Shown here piece by piece: positions 38,214-46,848 of a stretch of 64,000 bases of DNA; the stretch's first letter is position 1, and the number at the start of each line of letters is the position of its first letter. The notes beneath the pieces are model-generated. The model ran no database searches, was not told the DNA's origin, and worked only from the letters and a program-made list of their open reading frames with translations. Origin of the DNA: Novosphingobium arvoryzae (lineage in GTDB: Bacteria > Pseudomonadota > Alphaproteobacteria > Sphingomonadales > Sphingomonadaceae); assembly GCF_014652615.1 (NCBI RefSeq), contig NZ_BMZD01000004.1, forward strand, positions 124,001 through 188,000, read 5' to 3'. The position numbers were made by a program, and so were the translations under genes.

Positions 38214-38999
38214 ATGAAGCGCACCCACCTGCCTCTCAACGCCCTGCGCGTGTTCGATGCGGCGGCGCGGCACCTGTCGTTCACCCGCGCGGCGGACGAG
38301 CTGGCCGTGACCCCGGCCGCCGTCGGCCAGCAGATCCGCGCGCTGGAAGACGTGCTGGGCGTGGTGCTGTTCCGCCGCACGCCCAAGGGGCTGGAGCTGA
38401 CCGATGAGGCTTCGGCCGGGCTGGAAGCGCTGCGCACCGGGTTCCTGCATTTCGAGGACGCGGTGCAGGCGATGCAGGCCGGGCAATCGAGCCATGTCTA
38501 TACGATTGCCGCCCCGCGCGATTTCTTCGCCGCCTGGCTGGCGCCGCGTCTGGCGGAGTTCCGCGCGGCCAATCCCGAAGTCCGCTACAGCCTGATCGAT
38601 GGCGAGGACGCCGATTTTACCGAGGCGAACCTGGATCTCGCGGTGCGCTGGGCCGAAGGGCCGGGCGAGCTGGAAGGGGTGCAACTGGCCGACGCGCAGC
38701 GCGTGACCATCGGCGCGGGTGACTGGATCGCCTGGCCGGGCGATCCCGCTCCGGCCGGAGACGGGGCCGATGCGCCGCTGACCGTGGGCGATGCGGGCCA
38801 GGCCTTTGCGGCCGCGATTGCGGGCATGGGCCAGGCGCGGGTGCCCGCGCTGCTGGCGCATAGCTGGCACGCGCAGGGGCGGCTGGCCGATCTGCCCGAA
38901 TCGGAACCCTGCCGCCGGGCCTACTGGCTGGTCGCGCCGCTGCCGCAGTGGCGGCAAAAGAAGGTCAAGGCGCTCGTCGCGTTCCTCACCGGCGGCTGA
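38214..38999 (+). CDS. LysR-family transcriptional regulator (GcvA-like)
   Basis: A 261-residue LysR regulator: helix-turn-helix at residues about 6-65 (LPLNALRVFDAAARHLSFTR, then AVTPAAVGQQIRALEDVLGV), followed by a shortened effector domain (DFFAAWLAPRLAEFRAANPE). The N-terminal pattern LNALRVFDAAARH is typical of GcvA/AmpR-type regulators. It is about 40 residues shorter than usual in the C-terminal lobe but shows no frameshift. It stands 67 bases after apaG on the same strand. Targets are unknown. Confidence 0.88.
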   Translation: MKRTHLPLNALRVFDAAARHLSFTRAADELAVTPAAVGQQIRALEDVLGVVLFRRTPKGLELTDEASAGLEALRTGFLHFEDAVQAMQAGQSSHVYTIAAPRDFFAAWLAPRLAEFRAANPEVRYSLIDGEDADFTEANLDLAVRWAEGPGELEGVQLADAQRVTIGAGDWIAWPGDPAPAGDGADAPLTVGDAGQAFAAAIAGMGQARVPALLAHSWHAQGRLADLPESEPCRRAYWLVAPLPQWRQKKVKALVAFLTGG

Positions 39000-39171
39000 T
39001 TTCCGCCATTGTGAAGATGGCGTTTGCTATTTGCCCGCAAAGCGCCCACTGGGGTCGGGCTATCGGTTGCCACTGACGGTTTTTGGTGCCGAGACGCTCC
39101 TCTCTCCTGCCTTAGCTAACTTATGGCCCAGCGACCCGGCGTTCGGGTTCGCGACGCAAGGAATAGAGTTT

Positions 39172-39396
39172 ATGTCCGACACTTCATCCACCACCGGCAC
39201 GGTCAAGTTCTTTAACCAGGACAAGGGTTTCGGTTTCATCCAGCCCGACAACGGCAACAACGACGCTTTCGTCCACATCAGCGCAGTGCAGGCCGCCGGT
39301 CTCCACACGCTCGATAAGGATCAGCGCGTGAGCTACGACCTGACCGAAGATCGCCGTGGCAAGATGAGCGCAACCAACCTGCGCCCGGCCGCCTGA
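39172..39396 (+). CDS. Cold-shock domain protein
   Basis: A 74-residue OB-fold nucleic-acid chaperone. RNP1 reads DKGFGFI and RNP2 reads AFVHIS, with the opening TGTVKFFNQDKGFGFIQPDN; all the aromatic RNA-contact residues of CspA-like proteins are in place. A long 5' region of 172 bases separates it from the LysR gene and includes the near-perfect hairpin ACCCG/CGGGT just before the ribosome site AAGGAAT, a layout often seen in temperature-regulated csp messages. A small gene follows after 47 bases. Confidence 0.95.
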   Translation: MSDTSSTTGTVKFFNQDKGFGFIQPDNGNNDAFVHISAVQAAGLHTLDKDQRVSYDLTEDRRGKMSATNLRPAA

Positions 39397-39443
39397 TCCA
39401 GCGCGCGCAGCACCGCCGCGCGGCTCCATTGAAAGGCTGAAAC

Positions 39444-39644
39444 ATGGCAACGCAGGAATTCTATCTTGCCCGCGCCGGCGAAGCCCGGGCCGAAGCGGCA
39501 GTCTGCACGCTCGACAACGTCCGCGAGCGCGCCCTGCGCTCCGCGGCAGCGTGGGAGGCCATGGCTGCCCGCGCCGCCGAAACCGCCGAGGCCCGCCATG
39601 TGCGCGACCTTGAAAAGGCGGCGGCAGGATTCACTTCGCCCTAG
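39444..39644 (+). CDS. Small Ala-rich helical protein, hypothetical
   Basis: A 66-residue protein (start MATQEFYLARAGEARAEA) predicted to be almost wholly helical, with many Ala, Arg and Glu and no signal peptide. GAAAGGCTGAAAC precedes the ATG. It lies 47 bases after the cold-shock gene and ends at a terminator, so they probably share a transcript. It resembles short hypothetical proteins seen in sphingomonads; no function can be given. Confidence 0.7.
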   Translation: MATQEFYLARAGEARAEAAVCTLDNVRERALRSAAAWEAMAARAAETAEARHVRDLEKAAAGFTSP

Positions 39645-39679
39645 GGCAAGCGATGACCGCCGAGCGGATCAAACTGAAA

Positions 39680-39707
39680 CGGCCGGGGTAACACCCGGCC
39701 GTTTTTT
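39680..39707 (+). terminator. Rho-independent terminator after the cold-shock locus
   Basis: Stem CGGCCGGG (39680-39687) and CCCGGCCG (39694-39701) with a 6-base loop and TTTTTT (39702-39707). The U-run overlaps the stop codon of the convergent amidohydrolase. The minus side continues TTTCAGTTT and may also terminate weakly. Confidence 0.9.
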
Positions 39708-40989
39708 ATGGCGTGACCACCACGTTGCCGCGCGCCATCACGAACTTCATCGCCTTCAGCACTTTGACGTCGGTCAGCGGATCGCCGTCGACCGCGATGA
39801 TGTCGGCCGCCTTGCCGACTTCGATCGTGCCGGTTTCCTTGTCCACGCCCAGCAGTTCGGCGGCGTTGACGGTGGCGGCCTTGATCGCCTCGACCGGGGG
39901 CATCCCGAACTTCACCAGCAGCTCGAACTCATCGGCGTTGCGGCCATGCTTCGATACGCCCGCATCGGTACCATAGGCGATCCGCACGCCCGCCGGATAG
40001 GCCTTGGCCAGCGATTTGCCGGTGACGCCGATGCGCCAGTCGATCTGCGCCTTGATCGCGGGCGGATAGGCGTTGGGATTGGCGGCGAGCCGCTCCAGAT
40101 AGCCGTTCACGGTGCTGAGCGTGGGGACGTAGAACGTCTTGTATTCCTTCATCAGCTTGACGATTTCGTCGTCGATCATCGTGCCGTGCTCGATCGAATC
40201 CGCGCCGACCCGCACCGCCAGCTTGATCCCTTCCGCGCCGTGGGCATGGACCGCCACCTTGCGGCCATAGGCATGGGCGGTTTCGACCAGCGCGCGCGCT
40301 TCATCCTCGAACATCCGGGTGGCCAGGCCCGTGCCGGAATTGACCCCGCCGGTGGTGGCGAACTTGATCACGTCCGCCCCGCGCCCGACCTGGCGGCGCA
40401 CCGCGCGGCGGCAATCATCGGCGCCGTCGCAGAGGTTTTCCGTGCCGATCAGGCCGTGGACATGATCCGCCATGCCAACCCGCCCGTCCATGTGGCCGCC
40501 GCTGGTGGAAATCGATTCGCCCGCATCGACGATCCGCGGGGCCAGCACCCAGCCGCGCCGCGACGCTTCCTTCAGCGCCAGCACCTTGCCGTCGCTGTCA
40601 CCCAGGTTGCGCACCGTGGTAAAGCCCGCGCGCAGGGTCTTCATCCCGTTCCAGTAGGTTTCATGCGCATTGAGCGGCAGGCTGTCGGTCACGAATGCGG
40701 TGATGCCTTCGTTGCCCGCGCGGTCAGACGACAAATGTGTGTGGCTGTCGATCAGGCCGGGCAGCACGGTGCGGCTCTTCAGGTCGATGGTATCCGCGCC
40801 TGCCGGGGCCGGGGCATAGCCATCCTGCACGGCCACGATCTTGCCCTCGTCGACCACGATGGTCGTCGGCCCGCGCGGCGTCTGGCCCGGCACCGCGATC
40901 ACCCGGCCCGCGTGGATATAGGTCGGCGCGGCGAGGGCGCTGGTGCCAGACAGCAGCGCGGCGGCAAGGGCGAGCGTGGGGCGAAGCAT
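39706..40989 (-). CDS. Secreted metal-dependent amidohydrolase (imidazolonepropionase-like)
   Basis: A 427-residue amidohydrolase-superfamily enzyme with a signal peptide ([20 protein letters not shown]). The HxH metal motif is GLIDSHTHLSSD, further ligands are in KVAVHAHGAEGIKLAVRVG and DSIEHGTMIDDE, and the catalytic Asp is in IAYGTDAGVSKHG. This branch includes Xaa-Arg/Xaa-Pro dipeptidases and aryl-lactone or peptide hydrolases of proteobacteria, so the substrate may be a short peptide. ATG 40989 is chosen by the signal peptide. It is divergent from the DUF2946-like gene. Confidence 0.9.
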   Translation of the reverse strand: MLRPTLALAAALLSGTSALAAPTYIHAGRVIAVPGQTPRGPTTIVVDEGKIVAVQDGYAPAPAGADTIDLKSRTVLPGLIDSHTHLSSDRAGNEGITAFVTDSLPLNAHETYWNGMKTLRAGFTTVRNLGDSDGKVLALKEASRRGWVLAPRIVDAGESISTSGGHMDGRVGMADHVHGLIGTENLCDGADDCRRAVRRQVGRGADVIKFATTGGVNSGTGLATRMFEDEARALVETAHAYGRKVAVHAHGAEGIKLAVRVGADSIEHGTMIDDEIVKLMKEYKTFYVPTLSTVNGYLERLAANPNAYPPAIKAQIDWRIGVTGKSLAKAYPAGVRIAYGTDAGVSKHGRNADEFELLVKFGMPPVEAIKAATVNAAELLGVDKETGTIEVGKAADIIAVDGDPLTDVKVLKAMKFVMARGNVVVTP

Positions 40990-41099
40990 GAATGATTTCT
41001 CCGGCTGAACGATTGTTGCGCGTAGCCTATCGTCGCCGCGCGGGCAGGGCAACGGATAAGGCGTGACAGCGCGGCGCGGCAGGCGTAGGGGCGCGGGCG

Positions 41100-41492
41100 A
41101 TGACGTTCTGGCGCGCATTCCTGCACCACCATCGCCCCGCTGCCGCGCTGCTGCTGGCGGCCGTGTTGGCGCTGCGCGTCGCGGTGCCCGGCGGCTGGAT
41201 GGTGGAGCGTAACGGCGGCGAACTGACCGTCGCGCTCTGCGCCGATGCCAGTGGCGGTCAGGTGTTCGTCACGATCCCGCTGGGCGACGACTCGCCCGAT
41301 CCCCATGAGGGCAAGCAAGCCCCCTGTTCCTTCACTGCGCTGGCCGGACTGGCCGATCTGCCGCAAGCCGCTGCGCTGGTGCAGCCGCTGCCAATCAGGG
41401 TCGCACCCGCGCACCCATCCGCCGATGTATCCATCGGGCAGGGGCTGGCCGCGCCGCCCCCGCCGCAGACCGGACCGCCTGCAATCGCCTGA
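41100..41492 (+). CDS. DUF2946-like small membrane/secreted protein
   Basis: A 130-residue protein with an N-terminal hydrophobic helix (RPAAALLLAAVLALRVAVPG), then GGWMVERNGGELTVALCADA and a CSFTALAGLAD segment, followed by a Pro/Ala tail. The VPGGWM and C-x-F-A pattern resembles DUF2946 proteins, which commonly precede TonB-dependent metal (copper-type) receptors. The next gene, 62 bases on, is such a receptor. The family call is by pattern and only moderately sure. Confidence 0.65.
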   Translation: MTFWRAFLHHHRPAAALLLAAVLALRVAVPGGWMVERNGGELTVALCADASGGQVFVTIPLGDDSPDPHEGKQAPCSFTALAGLADLPQAAALVQPLPIRVAPAHPSADVSIGQGLAAPPPPQTGPPAIA

Positions 41493-41554
41493 ACCCTGCC
41501 TCTGCCCGCCACCCGCGCGGGCAACACGTTCATACGATTATCAGGACTTGTTTC

Positions 41555-43657
41555 ATGCCATTCCATTCCCTGCTGCGCGCTTCGGCGTGCCTGTTCGCGC
41601 TGGCCGCTGCCGCGCCCGCATTCGCCGATGAGGCCGATGCCGATGCCCGCACCATCGTCGTCACCGCCCCGCGTCTGACCACCACGCCCACCGCTGAAGC
41701 CATTACGGCGGACAGCCAGCCCGCCACCGCCCCCGATGCCGCTGCGTTCATTGCCCGCCTGCCGGGCGCGGCGCTGGTCGATAACGGGGTGCTTTCCGGC
41801 CAGGTCCAGCTGCGCGGGATGTTTGGTGAGCGCATCCTGCTGCGGATCAACGGCCAGCACTTCGCCAGCGGCGGGCCGAACGCGATGGACCCGGCGATGC
41901 ACTATGCGCCGATGGTGCTGGTTGACCGGATCGAACTGGCGCGCGGGATTTCCCCGGTGCGCGACGGGCCGGGGCTGGGCGGCGGCGTCAACGTTACGCT
42001 GAAGGAAGTGCGGTTCGGCCAGTCGGGCAGCCTTTCCCCGCAACTCGATGCCACCGCGCAATACCGCTCCGCCGATGACAGCTTTGCCATTGGCGGGCTG
42101 GCAGGCCTTGCCAATGATCGCGTGCGCCTCGGCGTGTTCGCCAGCCGCGAGGAGGGCGACGACACCCGCTTTCCGGGCGGGCGGATCGGCGGCACGTCCT
42201 ACAACCGCGCGGTCTATGGCGTGCAGGCGGGCCTGCGGGCCGGGCCGGGCGAGTTGAGCGTGGAATACCGGCGGCAGGAAACCGGGCGCGCGGGCAATCC
42301 GCCGTTCGCGATGGACATTGTCTATTTCCACACCGATTTCCTGCGCGCGGGCTTCAAGGGCGATCTGGCGGACGGCGTGAGGCTGGACGTCCACGCGCAC
42401 TATGCCGGGGTGGCGCACCGGATGAACAACTACAGCCTGCGCCCCGCGCCCGCGCCGAGCGCAACGCGCCAGTCCGACACCACCGCGCGCACGCTCGGCA
42501 CCGGCCTTGCGCTGGAGATCGGGACCGAGGCCCGCCACATCCGGCTGGGCGCGGATTTCGAGCATGTCGACAAGCAGTACCAGCTCTATAACCCCAATAG
42601 CCCGGCGTTCTCGATCTTCCCGCTCGACAAGGCGCGTTCCAGCCGGGTCGGCGGCTATGCCGAGTGGCGCGGCGCGTTGGGCGCTGTGGAAGTGGAAGCG
42701 GGCGGGCGCGTCGATGCGCACAGGGCCGCGACCGATGCCCCGCGCTTTGGCCCCGGCGTGCCGATGGGCCCGGCCAACCTTGCCCGCGCATTTGCCGGGG
42801 CGGACCGGCAATGGACCGGCACCACGGTCGATGGTGCGCTGCGCTTGTGGTCCGATCTCGGCGCGTTCACCCCGCGCCTGACGCTGGCGCACAAGACCCG
42901 CGTGCCCAGCCTGGTCGAACGGTTCAGCTGGCTGCCGACCGAGGCGAGCGGCGGGCTGGCCGATGGCAACATCTATGTCGGCAATGTCCAGTTGAAGGCC
43001 GAACGCGCATGGCTGGCCGAGGCCGGGTTCGACTGGTCGAATGGCAGCGCCTATGCCCGCCCGGCAGTGTTCTGGCGGCGGGTGCACGATTACATCCAGG
43101 GCGTCGCCTATGACGCGACGCCGGGGGTGCTCGACACGCCGGTCGAAATGGTCGCGGCGGCCAGCGGCGATGCCACCCCGCTGCGCTTCGCCAATGTCGA
43201 GGCGCAGCTGTGGGGCGCGGACGTGGCGTTCGGCACAAAGCTGGCCGGACCGCTGCGGCTGGACGGCGTCGCCAGCTGGGTGCGCGGCCGGCGGGTGGAC
43301 ATTGCCGATCCGCTCTATCGCATCGCGCCTGCCTCGCTGCGGCTGGCGCTGGGCTGGGATGGGCCGAACTGGGGGCTGTCGCTGGAAGGCGAAGGCGTGG
43401 CCGCGCAGAACCGGGTGTCAGTGACCAACAGCGAGCAGCGCTCCACCGGCTATGTCACTGCCGCGCTCCACGGCCATGTCGTGCTGAGGGACGGCGTGCG
43501 GATCGATGCGGGGGTCGAGAACCTATTCGACCGGCACTATGTCGAGCATCTGTCCGGCTATAACCGCAACGGCTTCGGCGATGTCGCCGTGGGCGCGCGG
43601 CTGCCGGGGGCGGGGCGCTCCGCCTATCTGCGGCTGCGGGTGGCGTTCGAGGGTTAA
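41555..43657 (+). CDS. TonB-dependent receptor, possibly a metal (copper-type) receptor
   Basis: A 700-residue outer-membrane transporter: signal peptide (CLFALAAAAPAFA), TonB-box region around RTIVVTAPR, plug domain to about residue 160 (LPGAALVDNGVLSGQVQLRG, VLVDRIELARGISPVRDGPG), then a 22-strand barrel ending in Phe-Glu-Gly. ERILLRINGQHFASGGPNAM DPA in the plug is reminiscent of OprC-type copper receptors, which supports the DUF2946 link, but the substrate is not proven. Its stop overlaps the convergent TetR stop by four bases. Confidence 0.87.
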   Translation: MPFHSLLRASACLFALAAAAPAFADEADADARTIVVTAPRLTTTPTAEAITADSQPATAPDAAAFIARLPGAALVDNGVLSGQVQLRGMFGERILLRINGQHFASGGPNAMDPAMHYAPMVLVDRIELARGISPVRDGPGLGGGVNVTLKEVRFGQSGSLSPQLDATAQYRSADDSFAIGGLAGLANDRVRLGVFASREEGDDTRFPGGRIGGTSYNRAVYGVQAGLRAGPGELSVEYRRQETGRAGNPPFAMDIVYFHTDFLRAGFKGDLADGVRLDVHAHYAGVAHRMNNYSLRPAPAPSATRQSDTTARTLGTGLALEIGTEARHIRLGADFEHVDKQYQLYNPNSPAFSIFPLDKARSSRVGGYAEWRGALGAVEVEAGGRVDAHRAATDAPRFGPGVPMGPANLARAFAGADRQWTGTTVDGALRLWSDLGAFTPRLTLAHKTRVPSLVERFSWLPTEASGGLADGNIYVGNVQLKAERAWLAEAGFDWSNGSAYARPAVFWRRVHDYIQGVAYDATPGVLDTPVEMVAAASGDATPLRFANVEAQLWGADVAFGTKLAGPLRLDGVASWVRGRRVDIADPLYRIAPASLRLALGWDGPNWGLSLEGEGVAAQNRVSVTNSEQRSTGYVTAALHGHVVLRDGVRIDAGVENLFDRHYVEHLSGYNRNGFGDVAVGARLPGAGRSAYLRLRVAFEG

Positions 43658-44292
43658 CCTCCTAACGCCCGTCGCAGCATTGCCGTTAGGTCCGTCCGGA
43701 CGGCGGTAGGGTCGGCAAGGCGGTCGAAGCCCATCGTGGTTTCGATCGCCACCCCGGCCAGCAGGCACCCCAGCATAAACGCGGCGTGCTGCGCGGGCAG
43801 GGTGGGGGATACCTTGCCCGCAGCTTGGGCCGCCACGATCAGCGCTTCCAGCCGCTCGCCAAAGCGGATCTGCACTTCTTCGAACACGGGGCGCGTTTCC
43901 AGCCGGTTGGCGATCATCGCGCTGAACAGCACGAAATAGGCGCGGACGGAAATGTCGCGTTGGACCAGTTCGACGAACCGGTCGGCTAGCGCCAGCACTT
44001 GTTCCAGCGGGCAGGCAATGCCCACAATCGCGGCGTCCGCCTGTTCGTGGACATGGGCGGAGACGCGCCAGATCACCGCCTCGATCAGCCCGTCCTTGGA
44101 CCCGTACTTGCGGCTCGCCAGCCCTCGGCTGAAGCCCGCGCGCTCGCCCACCCGCTCCAGCGTGGCGGCCAGATAGCCCTCGGTCGCGATGATTTGTGCC
44201 GCCGCGTCCAGCAGGCGCTGCTCGGACTGCGCGCGCCGCTCCGCCTGTGAGCGGCGCTGGGGGGGCAGGGTATCGCGCACGGGCATGTCCAT
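43654..44292 (-). CDS. TetR-family transcriptional regulator
   Basis: A 212-residue repressor: residues about 10-65 are the TetR helix-turn-helix (RRSQAERRAQSEQRLLDAAA, YLAATLERVGERAGFSRGLA), followed by a helical ligand-binding domain. The tail shows no odd feature. It is divergent from the P450 gene with a 130-base gap that contains an inverted repeat, and it probably controls the P450-rubredoxin-hydrolase genes; that is inference. Start 44292 or 44286; both follow the RQ-rich N-terminus. Confidence 0.9.
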   Translation of the reverse strand: MDMPVRDTLPPQRRSQAERRAQSEQRLLDAAAQIIATEGYLAATLERVGERAGFSRGLASRKYGSKDGLIEAVIWRVSAHVHEQADAAIVGIACPLEQVLALADRFVELVQRDISVRAYFVLFSAMIANRLETRPVFEEVQIRFGERLEALIVAAQAAGKVSPTLPAQHAAFMLGCLLAGVAIETTMGFDRLADPTAVRTDLTAMLRRALGG

Positions 44293-44337
44293 CGTCGTCG
44301 TTAATCCCCAAGCAGGGCTGCTTTGCAACTCTAACTT

Positions 44338-44371
44338 AGTTGTTGACCGTATACCAACTGTAAAATACCCT
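44338..44371 (+). promoter_or_regulatory. Candidate P450 promoter with overlapping TetR operator
   Basis: TTGACC (44343-44348), 17 bases, then TACCCT (44366-44371) is a plausible promoter directed at the P450 gene. Half sites AGTTG (44338-44342) and CAACT (44355-44359) form an imperfect palindrome spanning the -35 box and the spacer, where a repressor from the divergent TetR gene could block RNA polymerase. By-eye call. Confidence 0.45.
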
Positions 44372-44422
44372 CACGCCATAACCGGTGCATGAGCCACCGA
44401 TTCAGCAGAGGACGCTTCCCCC

Positions 44423-45694
44423 ATGGCATTGCCCGTCGAACTTGCGCAGACGATCATCGATCCCAAGGCCTATTCGCAGCGCGAGCTGGTGGATGAGGCC
44501 TTCCGCCAGATCCGCGCCACCGCGCCGCTCGACAAGGCGGAGCTGGACGGGTTCGAGCCGTTCTGGGTCGTCACCCGCCATGCCGACATCAAGGATATCG
44601 AGCGTCAGCCCGACATCTTCCACAACGGCGACAAGTCCACGTTCCTGACCAACATCGAAGGCAACGCGCGGGTGCAGATGCTGACCGGGGGGGAGCCGAA
44701 CCTGATCCGCAGCCTGGTGTCGGTCGACGGCAAGGAGCACAAGGACCTGCGCGGGATCGTATTCCCGCACATCACCCCGCGTGCGATCAAGCCGCTGGAG
44801 GAACAGATCCGCGCCATCGCCCGAGAATTCGTGGACCATATGCTCAGCTTCGACGGGCAGTGCGATTTTGCCGCCGACGTCGCCTTCCTCTATCCGCTGC
44901 GGGTCATCATGACGGTGCTTGGCGTGCCGCAGGAGGATGAGCCGTTCATGCTGAAGCTGACGCAGGAACTGTTCAACAACGCCGACCCGGAACTGAACCG
45001 CGCGCGCGCGGAACTCTCGCCGGAGGATATGCTCAAGTCCCTGTGGGAAACCACCATGGAACTGGAAAACTACTTCGCCGCCGTGACGAAGAAGTTCCGC
45101 GAGAACCCGACCAGCCACATCAACAGCCTGATCGCCAACGCGAAGATCGATGGCGAGTATCTCAATCACCGGCAGATGATGGGCTATTACATCATCGCCG
45201 CCACGGCAGGCCATGACACCACGTCGAACACCACGGCGGGGGCGATGTGGGCGCTGGCGGAAAAGCCGGAAATGCTGGCGCGGATGAAGGCCGACCCGTC
45301 GCTGATCAACGCCTTCGTCGAGGAATCGATCCGCTGGGAAGTGCCGGTGAAGCACTTCATGCGCAGCGCCGTGGCGGACTGCGAAATCGGCGGGCAGCAG
45401 ATCAAGGCGGGCGACTGGCTGATGTTGTCCTATCAATCCGCCAACCGCGACGAGAGCGTCTGGGCCGACCCGTTCGAATTCCGCATCGATCGCGAGAGCA
45501 ACCCGCAGATCGCGTTCGGCTATGGCGTCCACGTGTGCCTGGGCCAGCACCTCGCGCGGATGGAAATGCGCATCCTGTGGGAGGAACTGTTCAAGCGGCT
45601 GGAATCGGTCGAACTGGCCGGCAAGGGCGAGCGCACGATTTCCAACTTCGTGTGCGGGCCCAAGCACGTGCCGATCCGCTTCACCGCGAACTGA
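44423..45694 (+). CDS. Cytochrome P450, CYP108 (P450terp)-like
   Basis: A 423-residue soluble P450 monooxygenase. The haem-binding loop is [18 protein letters not shown] with the Cys ligand at residue 372; the I-helix oxygen-activation motif is AGHDTTSN (262-269); the ExxR of the K helix is EESIRW. Sequence blocks [38 protein letters not shown] and [15 protein letters not shown] closely resemble P450terp (CYP108A1), which hydroxylates alpha-terpineol. Terpene or aromatic hydroxylation is therefore the best guess. A rubredoxin gene follows after 19 bases, in the place where P450terp operons carry a ferredoxin. Confidence 0.92.
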   Translation: MALPVELAQTIIDPKAYSQRELVDEAFRQIRATAPLDKAELDGFEPFWVVTRHADIKDIERQPDIFHNGDKSTFLTNIEGNARVQMLTGGEPNLIRSLVSVDGKEHKDLRGIVFPHITPRAIKPLEEQIRAIAREFVDHMLSFDGQCDFAADVAFLYPLRVIMTVLGVPQEDEPFMLKLTQELFNNADPELNRARAELSPEDMLKSLWETTMELENYFAAVTKKFRENPTSHINSLIANAKIDGEYLNHRQMMGYYIIAATAGHDTTSNTTAGAMWALAEKPEMLARMKADPSLINAFVEESIRWEVPVKHFMRSAVADCEIGGQQIKAGDWLMLSYQSANRDESVWADPFEFRIDRESNPQIAFGYGVHVCLGQHLARMEMRILWEELFKRLESVELAGKGERTISNFVCGPKHVPIRFTAN

Positions 45695-45713
45695 GCCTAG
45701 GGGGAGGGACGTC

Positions 45714-45887
45714 ATGGCCGAGGGCTTTCGCCAATGGCGCTGCCGCAACTGCGGTTTCATTTATGACGAGGCGGCGGGCTGGCCGGACGAAGGCATTGCC
45801 CCCGGCACGCGGTTCGAGGATATCGACGACGACTGGTACTGCCCCGATTGCGGCACGGAAAAGCAGGACTTCGAACTGGTCGAGTGA
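45714..45887 (+). CDS. Rubredoxin
   Basis: A 57-residue iron protein with two CxxC pairs, [18 protein letters not shown] and [18 protein letters not shown], binding one Fe(Cys)4, plus the usual [12 protein letters not shown] loop. It starts 19 bases after the P450 stop with GGGGAGGG before ATG 45714, so it is co-transcribed. Rubredoxins commonly serve alkane hydroxylases; here it may be the electron donor for the P450 or another oxygenase. No rubredoxin reductase is adjacent. Confidence 0.95.
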   Translation: MAEGFRQWRCRNCGFIYDEAAGWPDEGIAPGTRFEDIDDDWYCPDCGTEKQDFELVE

Positions 45888-45966
45888 ACCGCATCGGCCC
45901 AATTTAACCGCGCGGCTAAATCGGTGATTGACCGGGCCGCGCGGTGGGGGCATTTCCGGTTGCAAC

Positions 45967-46812
45967 ATGAAACCAGAAACGATCCGCATCCCGGTGGGGG
46001 ATGGCCTGACCATTGCCGCCGACATCGCCGGTCCGCGCGGCGCACCCACGGTGATCCTGGGCCACGGCGGCGGGCAGACCCGCCACAGTTGGGACAAGGC
46101 CGAGTTGCAACTGGCGCAGGCGGGCTATTTCGCGATCAACTATGACCTGCGCGGACATGGCGAAAGCGACTGGTCGCCCGACGGCGATTACAGCATCGAT
46201 CTGCGCGCGAAGGATCTTGAACAGGTCGCCGCCGTGGGCTCGCGCCCGGTCGCGCTGGTGGGGGCCTCGCTGGGCGGCGTGACCTCGCTGGTTGCGGCCT
46301 CGCACGGGCTGGAACCGGCGGCAATCGTGCTGGTCGATATCGTGCCCAAGATGAGCCAGGAGGGCGTAGGCCGGATCAAGGCGTTCATGTCGGCCAATCC
46401 GCAAGGCTTTGCGGACCTCAACGAAGCCGCCGATGCCGTCGCCGCCTACTACCCCGAACGGCCCCGGCCCAAGGACGTGTCGGGCCTGAGGAAGAACCTG
46501 CGTGAAGGCGCCGATGGCCGCCTGCACTGGCACTGGGACCCGCGCATGATGGAGGATTTCCGGCGCGATCCGCACTACTTGCTCAACCTGATGGACGCCG
46601 CCGACTGGACCGACCGCGTGCCGACCCTGCTGGTGCGCGGCATGAAGTCCGACATCGTCACCGATGACGGCGTGGAAGACCTGAAGCGCCGCATCCCGGC
46701 GCTGGAAATCGCCGACATCAGCGGCGCGGGCCACATGGTCGCGGGCGACAAGAACGACGAATTCAACAGCGCAGTGATCGAATTCCTGACCCGCGTGATG
46801 CCGCTGGGATAG
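45967..46812 (+). CDS. Alpha/beta hydrolase (epoxide-hydrolase/esterase-like)
   Basis: A 281-residue alpha/beta-hydrolase: HGGGQTRHSWD is the oxyanion-hole HG motif, GASLGG the Ser nucleophile elbow, and GAGHMVAGDKND the catalytic His region; the acid is likely in LVRGMKSDIVTDD. The serine nucleophile argues for an esterase, lipase or C-C hydrolase and against an epoxide hydrolase (which uses Asp). It follows rubredoxin by 79 bases on the same strand and may be part of the P450 catabolic set. Confidence 0.88.
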   Translation: MKPETIRIPVGDGLTIAADIAGPRGAPTVILGHGGGQTRHSWDKAELQLAQAGYFAINYDLRGHGESDWSPDGDYSIDLRAKDLEQVAAVGSRPVALVGASLGGVTSLVAASHGLEPAAIVLVDIVPKMSQEGVGRIKAFMSANPQGFADLNEAADAVAAYYPERPRPKDVSGLRKNLREGADGRLHWHWDPRMMEDFRRDPHYLLNLMDAADWTDRVPTLLVRGMKSDIVTDDGVEDLKRRIPALEIADISGAGHMVAGDKNDEFNSAVIEFLTRVMPLG

Positions 46813-46848
46813 ACGCAGGCGCGCCCGCGCCTATCCCGCAGTTCAGGC

